DNA of 64,000 bases, taken from assembly GCF_004769195.1 (NCBI RefSeq), contig NZ_RQET01000014.1, positions 1 through 64,000 on the forward strand, in the 5' to 3' direction. The position numbers and the translations under genes are program-made. The notes under the pieces are model-generated. The model did not search any database and was not told where the DNA came from. It worked only from the letters and a program-made list of their open reading frames with translations. This document shows, piece by piece, positions 25,750 to 35,011 of this stretch (the first letter of the stretch is position 1; each line of letters opens with the position of its first letter). Origin of the DNA: Leptospira fletcheri (lineage in GTDB: Bacteria; Spirochaetota; Leptospiria; Leptospirales; Leptospiraceae).

Positions 25750-27765
25750 TCAAGGTTTGGAAAAAACCGGTTTCAATTTCAGCTTCTCCAGTTTTTGTCG
25801 GATTCGGACTTTGTCTTCCTTCTTTTGAAATAGCTTTTCCGATTTTTCCCAATAAGACCTGGAGTCGCCCAACTCTCCACGATCGAAATGGAGGTCTCCC
25901 AAATGTTCGTAAATCGTAGGATCTTTTTCGTTCTTCTCCTGCATGATTTGGTTTGCCAAATTCAAATGCAGCAAAGCGTCTTCCAAGCGACCCCGCTTAT
26001 AATAAATCCAGCCCAGACTGTCCTGGTAGGCTTCGTTATCCGGCGCAAGCTCCACCGCTTTCCGAACTAGCGAGTAAGCTTCTTCCAATCGATTTCCGTT
26101 TTCTGAAAGATAATATCCCAAATAATTGTAGGCGATTGGATTCTCCGGATCCAACTCTATGGATTTGCGCAGGTCCGTTTCCATATCGACGATCTTTCCC
26201 AATTTTTCCAAGGTGATGGCTCTATAAAAATAGTAGATTGCAGTCTTGGGTTCCAGAGAAATCGCTTCTTCGAAAGCGTGTCTGCTTCCTTCGAAATTCT
26301 CCGCTTGGGAAAGCAGCACTCCTAAAAGATAATGGGCGTAGGAATTCTTAGAGTCCTCCGCGATCACCTTTCTGGTAATCTGCTCCGCTTCCGCAAACTT
26401 ACCGGGGGGCTGGCTTCTAAGCAGAAAAGCCAAATGTAGATCGTATTTTCGTGCGGCTTCGGAATTTTCGGACAATTCTATCGCCTTTCGAATCGCTACG
26501 ATCGCGCGAAAGACGGAACCGGATTGTTCGTAAGCCGTAGCCAGGAAATTATATCTTTCCGCAAGATCCGATTTGGATGCGTTGCTCTTTACGGCCAATT
26601 CGATGGATTCGTTGACCAGGGTCTCCGCGAGATTCCAAAGCTGCGATTGCACGGCGATTCCGGCCGTCTCCATAAGTTCGCGGGAAAAGACTTCGCTCTT
26701 AAAATCCGGTTCGTGCTTTAGAATCTCCATCATTGCCAATCGGACCCAAAGACGGTTCGGATATTTCTCCCGAACGGGAAGAATGATTTTCTTCGCTTCG
26801 GAATATTTGGAATTCAAAACGCAGTAAAGACCGTATAGTAGAGAGCCCTTATTCAGCTTTCCTCGGTTTTTCAAATCCTCGAAATAGTTCGCGGCCATGG
26901 ACCGACTTTCGACGAAATACATCTCTCCAAGCATCATCTCCACCGACGAATTCCCTTTAATTTGTCCGAGGATCCGTTCCAATTCCCTCTTTGCCTGAGC
27001 GAATTTACCTAGTTGGTTTAAGACCCCCGCTAGAAGGAAACGGGTCTCCCAAGCGTCCGGTCTTTGCTGTAGATAGTTCGAGAGATAGAAAAAGGCTTTG
27101 GCATTCTGTCCTTGGGAAAGATAGATCTTTCCTAGAGAAAGATTTACGAATTCCTTATATTTGGGATTTCCCTCTTTTCTTTCGATCGAATCATTCAAGG
27201 AAGTCAGATACAGAATGGATTTGGCGTTGTTTTGGATAGCGATGCTCGAGGAACTCAGCAAATAATACACGTACGAATCCGCTTGAAAACGACTCAGATT
27301 CTCTTCCAGAAAATCCACGGTCTTCTGGTATTCCGCCTGTTCGTAAAAGATACTGGCCTTAAGAAGGTACGATTCCCGATAATTCGGATCCGCTTTCTCC
27401 GCTTCCTCAGCCTCCTTTAAGGCTTCCTTGAATTGCCCGATCGAATAATGGGCCATTCCCTTGTTCCAGCGGGAAATCGCGGAAACACCCGCACCGACCG
27501 CTTCGGAACACCGGAAATACTTTTCGAATTCGTGTATGGCCTTTAGGGTTTTTTCCCCTCTCTCACGACCGTCCAGTCTCCTGGCCTCGTTCATCGTTTC
27601 GTAAGCGAGGGAAAGAAAAAAAGAAGGCCAAATGCTACGGCGTCTTCCCTCCTGATCCGAATCCGAGCAGAGTACTTTTTTTTCGGAATCCGAAGGGGAA
27701 GCGCCAAGACCGGCCAAGAGGCTAGTCGATAGAACTAGAATAGGAATAGTGCTTGCTAGTTTCAT
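25750..27765 (-). CDS. Secreted TPR-repeat protein
   Basis: 671 residues with an N-terminal signal peptide (MKLASTIPILVLSTSLLAGL). Many tetratricopeptide repeats run from about residue 95 to 650, for example AHYSIGQFKEALKEAEEAEK, AYNYLGYYLSENGNRLEEAY and SLGWIYYKRGRLEDALLHL. GGGGATT precedes the ATG. Probably a periplasmic scaffold or envelope-assembly protein; no enzymatic domain is visible. First gene of the unit ending with enoyl-CoA hydratase. Confidence 0.8.
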   Translation of the reverse strand: MKLASTIPILVLSTSLLAGLGASPSDSEKKVLCSDSDQEGRRRSIWPSFFLSLAYETMNEARRLDGRERGEKTLKAIHEFEKYFRCSEAVGAGVSAISRWNKGMAHYSIGQFKEALKEAEEAEKADPNYRESYLLKASIFYEQAEYQKTVDFLEENLSRFQADSYVYYLLSSSSIAIQNNAKSILYLTSLNDSIERKEGNPKYKEFVNLSLGKIYLSQGQNAKAFFYLSNYLQQRPDAWETRFLLAGVLNQLGKFAQAKRELERILGQIKGNSSVEMMLGEMYFVESRSMAANYFEDLKNRGKLNKGSLLYGLYCVLNSKYSEAKKIILPVREKYPNRLWVRLAMMEILKHEPDFKSEVFSRELMETAGIAVQSQLWNLAETLVNESIELAVKSNASKSDLAERYNFLATAYEQSGSVFRAIVAIRKAIELSENSEAARKYDLHLAFLLRSQPPGKFAEAEQITRKVIAEDSKNSYAHYLLGVLLSQAENFEGSRHAFEEAISLEPKTAIYYFYRAITLEKLGKIVDMETDLRKSIELDPENPIAYNYLGYYLSENGNRLEEAYSLVRKAVELAPDNEAYQDSLGWIYYKRGRLEDALLHLNLANQIMQEKNEKDPTIYEHLGDLHFDRGELGDSRSYWEKSEKLFQKKEDKVRIRQKLEKLKLKPVFSKP

Positions 27766-27878
27766 AATCCCCGGACGTGTATTAGCTTGGGAAGAAAGAT
27801 CGGAGGAATCCTCCCCGCTCAGTCTACGCGGAGGACCGGATCCGTCGAACGAATTTTCCCTACCTTGAAGGAAAGAAA

Positions 27879-29321
27879 TTGTTCAACATCCTACGAGAAA
27901 AGAAAAAACTTTTCCTAACCCTTCTCTTCATTTGGACGGTCGCCGCATTTTGGATTTTTCCGCGGAGATTCGAAATTCTTCGGGATGTCGCCCTTTGGCT
28001 CGATCCCCCAGTTCTCAATCCCTCTCTTTCTTTGGAATTGCAGGAGAAAGGGGATAAATTTCTGAACGAAAAGGTGGAATTCCGTCAGGTCGAGCATTAT
28101 CTTCAATTGAATAAGATGTCGGAAGCGTGCTCGAGATCCAGAGATCTCGGAAAATCCGGAATGGAAGACATCTTTCGGATCCCATCATGGATGGAAGCCG
28201 AACGGAAAGGTTGGACTCTGGAAAAACTCGAAGGCAAGGATTCTCCGAGCCCCAAAAAAGGAAGAATCGATCCGAGCGACTACTGGAAAGAATTCTCTCC
28301 TCTCGTCCTAAAATCCTTGGATTTTTACAAACGGTCCCTGAGTTATAATCCCTTTGACGGATACAATGTGATTCCGAACCAACCAGGTTTCGGAACGATC
28401 CGGCCGCAGATTTTCGGCAAGAGTCTACTGGAAAAGATCCGACTTACCGCCTTTGCCACCTGTAGGCCTGAGGAAGCGATCGTCTCTCATTTCCAATCTC
28501 TGCTCAGCATAGAGGATCTCGTTTTCGAAAAGATTAAAGTGCGGAAAAAGGATCCGGTCTCCTGGTGGCAAAGGATCTTAAACTTCTTCCGATTTAGCTG
28601 CTCCGCCGACGAATCTACCGTAACGGAACCGGAACTTCCGAGAGAGATCCGAATTTGGCAAGCGATCCAAGAAGCGGATTCCTCCCCGATCGTATTTTCC
28701 GAAAAAAATCCGGAAAGGACCACGTTAAAAGCGAATCAGTACAAAAAACTCCTGCTAAGGACTCTGGAACTATTACGAGGCGAAGCCGGAACTGCAGGTT
28801 CCTCTTTTTCTCCCCAGGAATCCGTTTCCCTACATATGAGAATGCTATATTTCTCCTGCTCCCAAAGGGACATACCTCCGGAAGCAAAATATTGGGGAGC
28901 GTCCGCAATCGCAGCTTTACCTTGCAGAAATTCCGACGAAGAAGGATTGAAGCAGTTCTATTCCAATATGTTCCGTGCAGCCGAGTTCTATTATAGATTA
29001 GGAGATCGGGAAACTTCCTACAGAAAAAAAGCTTCGGAGTATTTCGAAGCGGTATATCGATCCGGAAAGACGAATCTGGAAACCAAATTTCAGTCTAAAC
29101 TCATGAGAGTTCGCTGCCTATTGTACCAGCAAGCTTGGGACCAGGCACTGAAAGAATTGGACGGTCTCCAAAGCGACCTGCATTCCGTGGATCCGGAATA
29201 TCGATCGGATCGGTCAGGATTCGAGGACCTGATCGAGGACAGGAAAAAACTTCTGCAGTACGTTCTCCGCAGAAAAGGAAGATACGAAGAAGCGGACGAC
29301 CTTTTCGATGAAAAAAATTAG
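27879..29321 (+). CDS. Membrane-anchored protein of unknown function
   Basis: 480 residues starting at TTG with GAAGGAAAG just upstream. One N-terminal membrane helix (LFLTLLFIWTVAAFWIF) is followed by a large helical domain. The C-terminal part has tandem Tyr/Ala helices (FYRLGDRETSYRKKASEYFEAVYR), suggesting TPR-like repeats. Family not recognised. Its end overlaps the cysteine desulfurase-like gene by 14 bases, so the two are translationally linked. Confidence 0.6.
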   Translation: MFNILREKKKLFLTLLFIWTVAAFWIFPRRFEILRDVALWLDPPVLNPSLSLELQEKGDKFLNEKVEFRQVEHYLQLNKMSEACSRSRDLGKSGMEDIFRIPSWMEAERKGWTLEKLEGKDSPSPKKGRIDPSDYWKEFSPLVLKSLDFYKRSLSYNPFDGYNVIPNQPGFGTIRPQIFGKSLLEKIRLTAFATCRPEEAIVSHFQSLLSIEDLVFEKIKVRKKDPVSWWQRILNFFRFSCSADESTVTEPELPREIRIWQAIQEADSSPIVFSEKNPERTTLKANQYKKLLLRTLELLRGEAGTAGSSFSPQESVSLHMRMLYFSCSQRDIPPEAKYWGASAIAALPCRNSDEEGLKQFYSNMFRAAEFYYRLGDRETSYRKKASEYFEAVYRSGKTNLETKFQSKLMRVRCLLYQQAWDQALKELDGLQSDLHSVDPEYRSDRSGFEDLIEDRKKLLQYVLRRKGRYEEADDLFDEKN

Positions 29322-30426
29322 ATATTTCGACTACAACGCCACTCACCCTCCCTTGCCAGGACTGCTTTCCTCCGTCGTAGAGGAATATGAAAACGACTTC
29401 TATAATCCTTCCGGTCCGACTCGTTTCTCGCTGAAACGGCAAGGAAAGATAGAAGAAGCCCGCAAGGTTCTAGGCAGACTCACGGGAAAGGATCCGAAGG
29501 GCTTCGTATTTTGCTCCACGGGAACGGAAGCGAATTATCTCATGGTGACTTGGGCAAAGAGATTCGTAAAAACGGTGGCATACGTTTCGCCGTACGAGCA
29601 TTCTTCCTTTTACCAAGCGCTAGAAAATGCAGGTATTCCGTACAAAACCTTGGAAGGAAATCGCTCCGGACTCATTTCTTTGAGCGAAATCGAAAAGAAT
29701 CTCAAGGAAAACCCCGGGCCCGTCTTTATCGTTCACGCAGCAAACGAAAGCGGAGTCGTGCAACCCTTACGGGAAATCGGGGAAATCTGCCGCAAAGCAG
29801 ACCAAAAACTTTTTTCCGACGTTATGCAGTCTTTCGGAAAACTGGACATTCCATTTTCGCATCTTACTGGATTCACGTTTTCCGGTCATAAAATAGGTGC
29901 CGGCTTGGGAACCGCAGTAACTTGGTTCGAATCGGAAGGAACGAGAACAGCCGGGATCTTTCGGGGAGGAAACCAAGAAAACGGTTTTCGGGCGGGAACG
30001 GAAAATTCCCCCTCGATCCTGGCCCTGGCAAAGGCCGCGGAAATCCAATTTTCGGAAATGGAATCCAAAAACGAAAAACTCCTTCGTTTTCGAAATAGGA
30101 TCGAAACCTTTCTGGAATCGATCGGAATCCAAATCGTAGCCAAGTCCTCCCCTAGACTGCCTTCCACCACATTTTGCCTGCTGCCTACGGAAGACCTGGA
30201 TTTTTTTATGATGGGGATGGAGGAAAGAGGATTCGCCCTCTCTACCGGTTCTTCCTGCAAATCGAGGTCTAGAGAACCCGCACCCTCCCTTCTTTTCATG
30301 GGATTTTCCAAAGAGGAAGCTCTACGTGCCGTCCGGATTTCCACCGGAACCTTCACCACGGAGGAGGAAGTGGAGGCTCTTCTCGAGGCGATTCGAACCG
30401 TCCTAGATTCGATCAGAAATTCCTAA
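29308..30426 (+). CDS. Cysteine desulfurase-like class V aminotransferase
   Basis: 372 residues. The PLP lysine is Lys195 in FSGHKIGAGLG; CSTGTEANYL, HAANESGVVQP and DVMQSFGKL are the usual cofactor loops. A Cys is present in STGSSCKS (Cys317), in the active-site loop position of NifS/IscS enzymes. The function is probably sulfur transfer from cysteine, but no iscU or thiI is adjacent and a selenocysteine lyase or other role is possible. ATG lies inside the end of the preceding gene. Confidence 0.85.
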   Translation: MKKIRYFDYNATHPPLPGLLSSVVEEYENDFYNPSGPTRFSLKRQGKIEEARKVLGRLTGKDPKGFVFCSTGTEANYLMVTWAKRFVKTVAYVSPYEHSSFYQALENAGIPYKTLEGNRSGLISLSEIEKNLKENPGPVFIVHAANESGVVQPLREIGEICRKADQKLFSDVMQSFGKLDIPFSHLTGFTFSGHKIGAGLGTAVTWFESEGTRTAGIFRGGNQENGFRAGTENSPSILALAKAAEIQFSEMESKNEKLLRFRNRIETFLESIGIQIVAKSSPRLPSTTFCLLPTEDLDFFMMGMEERGFALSTGSSCKSRSREPAPSLLFMGFSKEEALRAVRISTGTFTTEEEVEALLEAIRTVLDSIRNS

Positions 30427-30460
30427 AATCTAATATTCTAAAATTCTATTCTAGAGATTC

Positions 30461-31609
30461 TCATCCGTTCAGTTTATTGAAGACCGCTTCCGCATAACGA
30501 TCCGTCATTCCTGCCACGAAATCACAGACGATTCTTTCCAACCCTTCCGTTTCGATTCTTTCTTTGTAGGACTCCGGAATTTCGTCGGGATGCTTCCGGA
30601 AATAACGGAATAACACCGCGATCATATCCCGTCCTTGGTCGCTCATACGCACTACGGACGGATGCCGATATAGGGCCCTATGCAAAAAGGATTTTAGCTC
30701 TCTCACCGTTTCTCCGAAATCTTCCTCGAAACCTAGGATTTTACGTCCTTCCGAATGGACCCGGTTCAGATCGGAACGCTGCAAGATCCCGTATTCTTCG
30801 ATTCGGAGCCGCATCCTCTCGACGATATGGGAGACCATTCCATTGGTTAACTCCCGTATGGTGGTTCGGATCCGAACCTTTTCGTTCGCGTTCGGATATC
30901 TTTCTTTTACTCGAAGACTGAATTCGTGCCAGAGACGGATTTCCTCCAGTTCCGGCAGATTCAAATACCCCATCTCCAACCCGTCCTCTATATCATGGTT
31001 GGTGTAAGCGATCTCGTCGGCGAGATCCGCGCATTGAGCCTCCAAGCTCGGGCCCTCTTGTTTTCTTTCCAAACCTAAAGTAGAAGTCGAATATTCCGCC
31101 CCGTGCTTCATCAACCCTTTCAAAGTCTCTAATGTAAGGTTCAAACCCGGAAACTGGGGATACCTGCTCTCCAAAAGACGAACGATTCGCAAGGATTGTT
31201 TGTTGTGCTCGAAACCTCCGAACTCGGACATGAGTTCGGATAGCATATCCTGCCCTGCGTGCCCGAAAGGAGTATGCCCTAAATCGTGCGCAAGTGCGAC
31301 CGTCTCCGCCAATAGCGAATTCAAACCTGAAGCCGTCGCTATGGTCCTCGAGATTCCCGAGACTTCTAAGGTATGGGTCAATCGATTTCGATAGTTTTCT
31401 CCCACCGAATAGACGAATACCTGGGTCTTGTACTGCAATCTCTTGAATGCGCTGGAATGAATGACCCGGTCTCTGTCCCTTTGAAAAGGGAGTCGATACT
31501 CGTGTTCCGGTTCCGGGTATTCCCTTCCCCCTGTACGATCATGCGGAACCGCAAAAGCGGCCAGCATGGAATTTTCTAATCTAGAAAGAGAATCCCTATC
31601 CCGCAGCAC
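30461..31609 (-). CDS. dgt: Deoxyguanosinetriphosphate triphosphohydrolase-like HD protein
   Basis: 382 residues if it begins at GTG 31609; ATG 31567 is an alternative. I prefer the GTG because LSRLENSMLAAFAV matches the N-terminal helix of the family. HD motifs: RLTHTLEVS, AHDLGHTPFGHAG and ADLADEIAYTNHDIEDG. The enzyme hydrolyses dNTPs to deoxynucleoside and triphosphate, controlling dNTP pools. It converges with the desulfurase gene and diverges from dedA. Confidence 0.88.
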   Translation of the reverse strand: MLRDRDSLSRLENSMLAAFAVPHDRTGGREYPEPEHEYRLPFQRDRDRVIHSSAFKRLQYKTQVFVYSVGENYRNRLTHTLEVSGISRTIATASGLNSLLAETVALAHDLGHTPFGHAGQDMLSELMSEFGGFEHNKQSLRIVRLLESRYPQFPGLNLTLETLKGLMKHGAEYSTSTLGLERKQEGPSLEAQCADLADEIAYTNHDIEDGLEMGYLNLPELEEIRLWHEFSLRVKERYPNANEKVRIRTTIRELTNGMVSHIVERMRLRIEEYGILQRSDLNRVHSEGRKILGFEEDFGETVRELKSFLHRALYRHPSVVRMSDQGRDMIAVLFRYFRKHPDEIPESYKERIETEGLERIVCDFVAGMTDRYAEAVFNKLNG

Positions 31610-31771
31610 GAAAACCACGGTCCGAAAAGAAAAGTGCCCGGGCAAGCGAAACTAGAGCCCATCTTTTGCGGGAATTCGACAGCGGAGCCTTTCGTTTTTT
31701 TCTGTCCTCTTTTTCCGCTAGGGAAATACAATGGTAGGAATTCCCTTCGAATGGAAGGCGTATTTTTCTTC

Positions 31772-32398
31772 ATGGATTTTCTTACCGTATTAGTGGATTT
31801 CTTTTCCGGCTTCGGGCAAAACTTTGCTTACCTCGCCGTTTTTCTCACCTTGCTTCTTTGCGGATTCGGGCTCCCGGTTCCGGAAGATGTGTCCTTGGTT
31901 TCGGGAGGGGTCATAGCCGGATTGGGTTATGCGAACGAACACGTGATGTTCGCCGTTGGGATGGCAGGCGTACTCGTAGGTGACGGAACCGTGTTCCTAC
32001 TCGGAAGGATTTACGGAGTTCGAGTATTACAAATTCCGTTCATCGCGAAGTTCATCACTCCCGAACGCTTCCTAACGGTTCAGGAAAAATTTTCCAAATA
32101 TGGAAACTGGGTCGTGTTTGTGGGAAGATTCATGCCGGGTCTGCGTATGCCTATCTATTTGACTGCGGGTACTTCCGATCGAATCTCTTTTGTAAGATTT
32201 TTATCTCTGGATTTTCTGGCCGCCGCGATCTCGGTTCCGATCTGGGTCTATTTGGGACATTACGGCGCGCAAAACCTGGATCACTTGAGGGAACTAGTTC
32301 ACCAAGGACAACTGACTCTCTTCTCCATCGTGGGAGCATTTTTAGGGGCGGTCATCCTAATTTTTTACGTTAAGAAGAAACTATTTTCCCAAACATAG
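31772..32398 (+). CDS. DedA family membrane protein
   Basis: 208 residues from ATG 31772. The DedA/SNARE-associated signature is plain: GFGLPVPEDVSLVSGG, VGRFMPGLRMPIYLTAG. Several membrane helices. Family members flip or recycle polyprenyl phosphate or phospholipids and support membrane potential. An in-frame ATG at 31751 is also possible. Followed after 44 bases by the HNH gene. Confidence 0.85.
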   Translation: MDFLTVLVDFFSGFGQNFAYLAVFLTLLLCGFGLPVPEDVSLVSGGVIAGLGYANEHVMFAVGMAGVLVGDGTVFLLGRIYGVRVLQIPFIAKFITPERFLTVQEKFSKYGNWVVFVGRFMPGLRMPIYLTAGTSDRISFVRFLSLDFLAAAISVPIWVYLGHYGAQNLDHLRELVHQGQLTLFSIVGAFLGAVILIFYVKKKLFSQT

Positions 32399-32442
32399 TT
32401 TTACTCGACATTCTTTCCGGTTTTTTTAATGTCTGGTAAGAT

Positions 32443-32994
32443 ATGGACGTTCTCGCTCAGCCTGTATTGGTGCTGAACGCAACCTACGTTCCCGTTGCCA
32501 TTCGAACGGTAAGGGACGCGATCGTTCTTCTTCTTCTGAACAAGGCGGAACTCGTCAAAGACGAAAAGAGCCTTTGGATCCGCTCCGAAAAACTGAAATT
32601 CACCGCTCCTCGAATTATTCTCTTAACGGATTATTATAAGGTTCCCAAAAAAAGGCATAAACTCTCGCGGGAGAATATTTTCCTCAGAGACAATTATGAA
32701 TGCGTGTATTGCAAAAGAAAACTCCCGACCTCTCGCCTGACTTTAGACCACGTGATTCCTAAGAGCAGATGGGGAGAGGTGGCGAAGGAAAAAAAACCGG
32801 CGGAATACCATACTTGGGAAAACCTAGTCACTGCCTGCCGGGATTGCAATACGAAGAAAGGGAACAAACTCCTCCAAGAACTGAAGTGGGAGCTCCCGGA
32901 AAATCGGTCGACAAACAGAAGGCGTATTCCACTGTTTTCCGTATCCGACCAATTGGCCGAAAAATTCGGTTGGGCGGAATATATCCGCGCATAA
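32443..32994 (+). CDS. HNH endonuclease family protein
   Basis: 183 residues. The HNH core is complete: CVYCKRKLPTSRLTLDHVIPKS, then ENLVTACRDCNTKKGN, giving two CxxC zinc pairs and the His-Asn-His set. It is the widespread stand-alone chromosomal type, whose role is uncertain and which is not known to be a restriction or homing enzyme. The stop codon overlaps the start of the next gene (TAATG), so the two are coupled. Confidence 0.85.
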   Translation: MDVLAQPVLVLNATYVPVAIRTVRDAIVLLLLNKAELVKDEKSLWIRSEKLKFTAPRIILLTDYYKVPKKRHKLSRENIFLRDNYECVYCKRKLPTSRLTLDHVIPKSRWGEVAKEKKPAEYHTWENLVTACRDCNTKKGNKLLQELKWELPENRSTNRRRIPLFSVSDQLAEKFGWAEYIRA

Positions 32995-33515
32995 TGAACA
33001 AAAATACCCCCGTTCGGGTCTTCCCGTTCTTATTTCTCGCAGCCACCCTCTCACTTTCCGGCTGCGCAAAAACCTATTCCACCACCCCTATCGTAACCGC
33101 TACCCCAACCATCATAGGGATTACGGCTATTGCCACAGGGTATGAAATTCGGCTGCGTGCCGGGAATGCGGAATTTCTGTTTAACGGGTATACCTTATAT
33201 ACCGGTTCCACCTCTTTCGCCTCCCGGAATCCTTCCGATTTTTCCACAGGAGCTGCTTGCCAACTGCCTTTGAACCTGATTCCGAACCAGCCGATAGAAT
33301 ATTCCATCGAAGTCAGCCCTACGGCGGGTCCTCTTGCAGTGGTTCCCGCAAATTCCTCCCAAAATCCGAACCGGGTCTGTAAGATCGTAGCCACTCTGAC
33401 GAGCGGACAATACGTCACTCTGAGATCTGCCGTCCTGGCCTTGAACTACGTAGGAGGCACGACTAAGGACATTTACGTTCTTTCTCTGCCTTCGAACACG
33501 ATACAGGTTCCTTAG
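32994..33515 (+). CDS. Small lipoprotein, unknown function
   Basis: 173 residues from ATG 32994, which shares bases with the stop of the HNH gene. Clear lipoprotein signal (FLAATLSLSGC). The mature part is a beta-rich sequence with a single domain (AIATGYEIRLRAGNAEFLFNGY) and paired cysteines (TGAACQLP, NRVCKIV). Not recognised further. Translational coupling to an HNH nuclease is odd but may only reflect dense gene packing. Confidence 0.65.
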   Translation: MNKNTPVRVFPFLFLAATLSLSGCAKTYSTTPIVTATPTIIGITAIATGYEIRLRAGNAEFLFNGYTLYTGSTSFASRNPSDFSTGAACQLPLNLIPNQPIEYSIEVSPTAGPLAVVPANSSQNPNRVCKIVATLTSGQYVTLRSAVLALNYVGGTTKDIYVLSLPSNTIQVP

Positions 33516-33523
33516 AAAAAAAC

Positions 33524-34012
33524 CTAACCTCGGAACCAGACTCCGATTTTTTTCAGGGTATCTTCCGCGTCGGATCTCCAGAGACTCTCCGGGTAACTTA
33601 GGATAAATCGCTCTAGAGCGGATTTTGCTTCGGAGAGTTTGGTGCGTAGAATGCGAAGTTCCGGATTTTCTTCCGCTTGTAAAAAGACAGGATTGCCTTC
33701 CGTCTTCTTGAAGTAGATTTCCAACGCGTCCGCCGCGGATTGTTTTGCGGATTTGTAATCCGCAAAACCGTTTCTATCCTCTTCCTTCGAATCCCCGGAC
33801 GGCGATTTTTTCGCGGCTTCTTCCAAGGATTGCAAAAGAACGTCCCGAAGTCGCACAAGTTCCTTGAACAGAATATCGCTTTCGTATTCGCCGGAATCCG
33901 GATGGTATTTTCGAGAAAGCTCCCGGAATCGGGATCTCACTAAATTTTCGTCGTATTTCTTAGGGAGCCCGTAGAAATCGAGAGCCCGACTTAGCAGGTC
34001 CCCGTCTTCCAA
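33524..34012 (-). CDS. J-domain protein
   Basis: 162 residues starting at TTG with AAAGGA upstream. N-terminal J domain: ALDFYGLPKKYDENLVRSRF and ELSRKYHPDSG, with the HPD tripeptide that stimulates DnaK. The C-terminal part is helical and has no zinc region. It overlaps the preceding coiled-coil gene by 22 bases and belongs to the fliS unit, so a flagellum-related co-chaperone role is conceivable (inference). Confidence 0.75.
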   Translation of the reverse strand: MEDGDLLSRALDFYGLPKKYDENLVRSRFRELSRKYHPDSGEYESDILFKELVRLRDVLLQSLEEAAKKSPSGDSKEEDRNGFADYKSAKQSAADALEIYFKKTEGNPVFLQAEENPELRILRTKLSEAKSALERFILSYPESLWRSDAEDTLKKIGVWFRG

Positions 34013-34434
34013 CCGCTTTTCCTTTGCGCTAAGTATTTTCTCAGCTGGAGATCGGCTTGGACGAGATTCAGTTCTTTTTGGTATTCCGAAAGAATCTCTT
34101 CCATCAAAGAACCTACTTTCCGGTTCAATTCTCGGGACTCTTCTAGCTTATTGAAAAGTTCGTCCGTCAATCGAATCAATGGCAAAGATTGGGGTGCGGA
34201 TTCTTCTAGACGCTCGATTTTACGATCCAAGGAAAACATTTTCTCCACGAGAGAAACGTTCTCCGCTTCGATTTTTGCCGCTGTTTCTCCGTCCCTGTGA
34301 GATAGGATTTCCATTTGGCGCTTTTGCAAGGAAATCATCTCTTCCAGAAGGGAGATTTTCTGGGAATACAAACCTTCCAAATCGCTTTTGTCCTGCTCGG
34401 GAACGAATCGTTTCGGCTCTTTGTCTTTCGGCAC
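33991..34434 (-). CDS. Coiled-coil protein, possible FlgN/FliT-like flagellar chaperone
   Basis: 147 residues from GTG. Nearly all heptad helix: LEGLYSQKISLLEEMISLQK and then KMFSLDRKIERLEE, with a C-terminal helix ending in LAQRKSGW. The size, composition and place directly after fliS fit a flagellar export chaperone of the FlgN or FliT type, but no signature proves it. Confidence 0.55.
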   Translation of the reverse strand: MPKDKEPKRFVPEQDKSDLEGLYSQKISLLEEMISLQKRQMEILSHRDGETAAKIEAENVSLVEKMFSLDRKIERLEESAPQSLPLIRLTDELFNKLEESRELNRKVGSLMEEILSEYQKELNLVQADLQLRKYLAQRKSGWKTGTC

Positions 34435-34475
34435 TGCGATGTTTTCCTCTTTCGATCGGCGGGAGAACTCTTAAA

Positions 34476-34925
34476 TTACCCTTGGAGTGAAAGTCCGGAA
34501 CTCCGAACTCCGGGAGAAGGCAAAGGAACCACGGAGCCTTTTTCTTTCTTTTCCACCTCTTCCCAGGCGTTTTTCAGATCCTCTAGATATTTGATGATTT
34601 CCTGCATGATCTCGGAATCTTTCCGCATATTCGCTTCCAGAAGACGTTTCTTGACGTAAACATAAATGCCGAGAAGATTATTGGCGACTTCCCCACCGTC
34701 TTCCATATTGAGCGCGAGCATCAATTCGGTGACGATGTCTTGTGCCTTGAGAATATGATTGTTTACCACGTCGTACTTGCGGGGCGTATTGTTCTCGATC
34801 GCTACGTGTAGGAAGCGGATCGCCCCCTCATAAAGCATTACGATAAGCCGTCCCTGACTCACAGTAGAAATTTCGTTGGATTTGTACTGCTCGACAGAGG
34901 CCGTCGATTTTCTAGCAAGTGACAT
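34476..34925 (-). CDS. fliS: Flagellar export chaperone FliS
   Basis: 149 residues, normal for FliS. YKSNEISTVSQGRLIVMLYEGAIRFL at the N-terminus and LLGIYVYVKKRLLEANMRKD further on are characteristic. It binds the C-terminus of flagellin to keep it unfolded before export; in spirochaetes the flagellum is periplasmic. AGGAGA lies six bases before ATG. First gene of a three-gene unit with the coiled-coil and J-domain genes. Confidence 0.92.
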   Translation of the reverse strand: MSLARKSTASVEQYKSNEISTVSQGRLIVMLYEGAIRFLHVAIENNTPRKYDVVNNHILKAQDIVTELMLALNMEDGGEVANNLLGIYVYVKKRLLEANMRKDSEIMQEIIKYLEDLKNAWEEVEKKEKGSVVPLPSPGVRSSGLSLQG

Positions 34926-35011
34926 GTGTCTCTCCTGAAATACTCTTCGACAAAATCCGGGACCGCCTTAACGTGGGTGGATAATTCTTAAGCGTATCTG
35001 GGCGAAAATTC

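Noticed and set aside
32443..32994. HNH gene as homing endonuclease or restriction enzyme
   Set aside because: It is not inside an intron or intein and no methyltransferase or mobile element is nearby; it is the common chromosomal stand-alone type.
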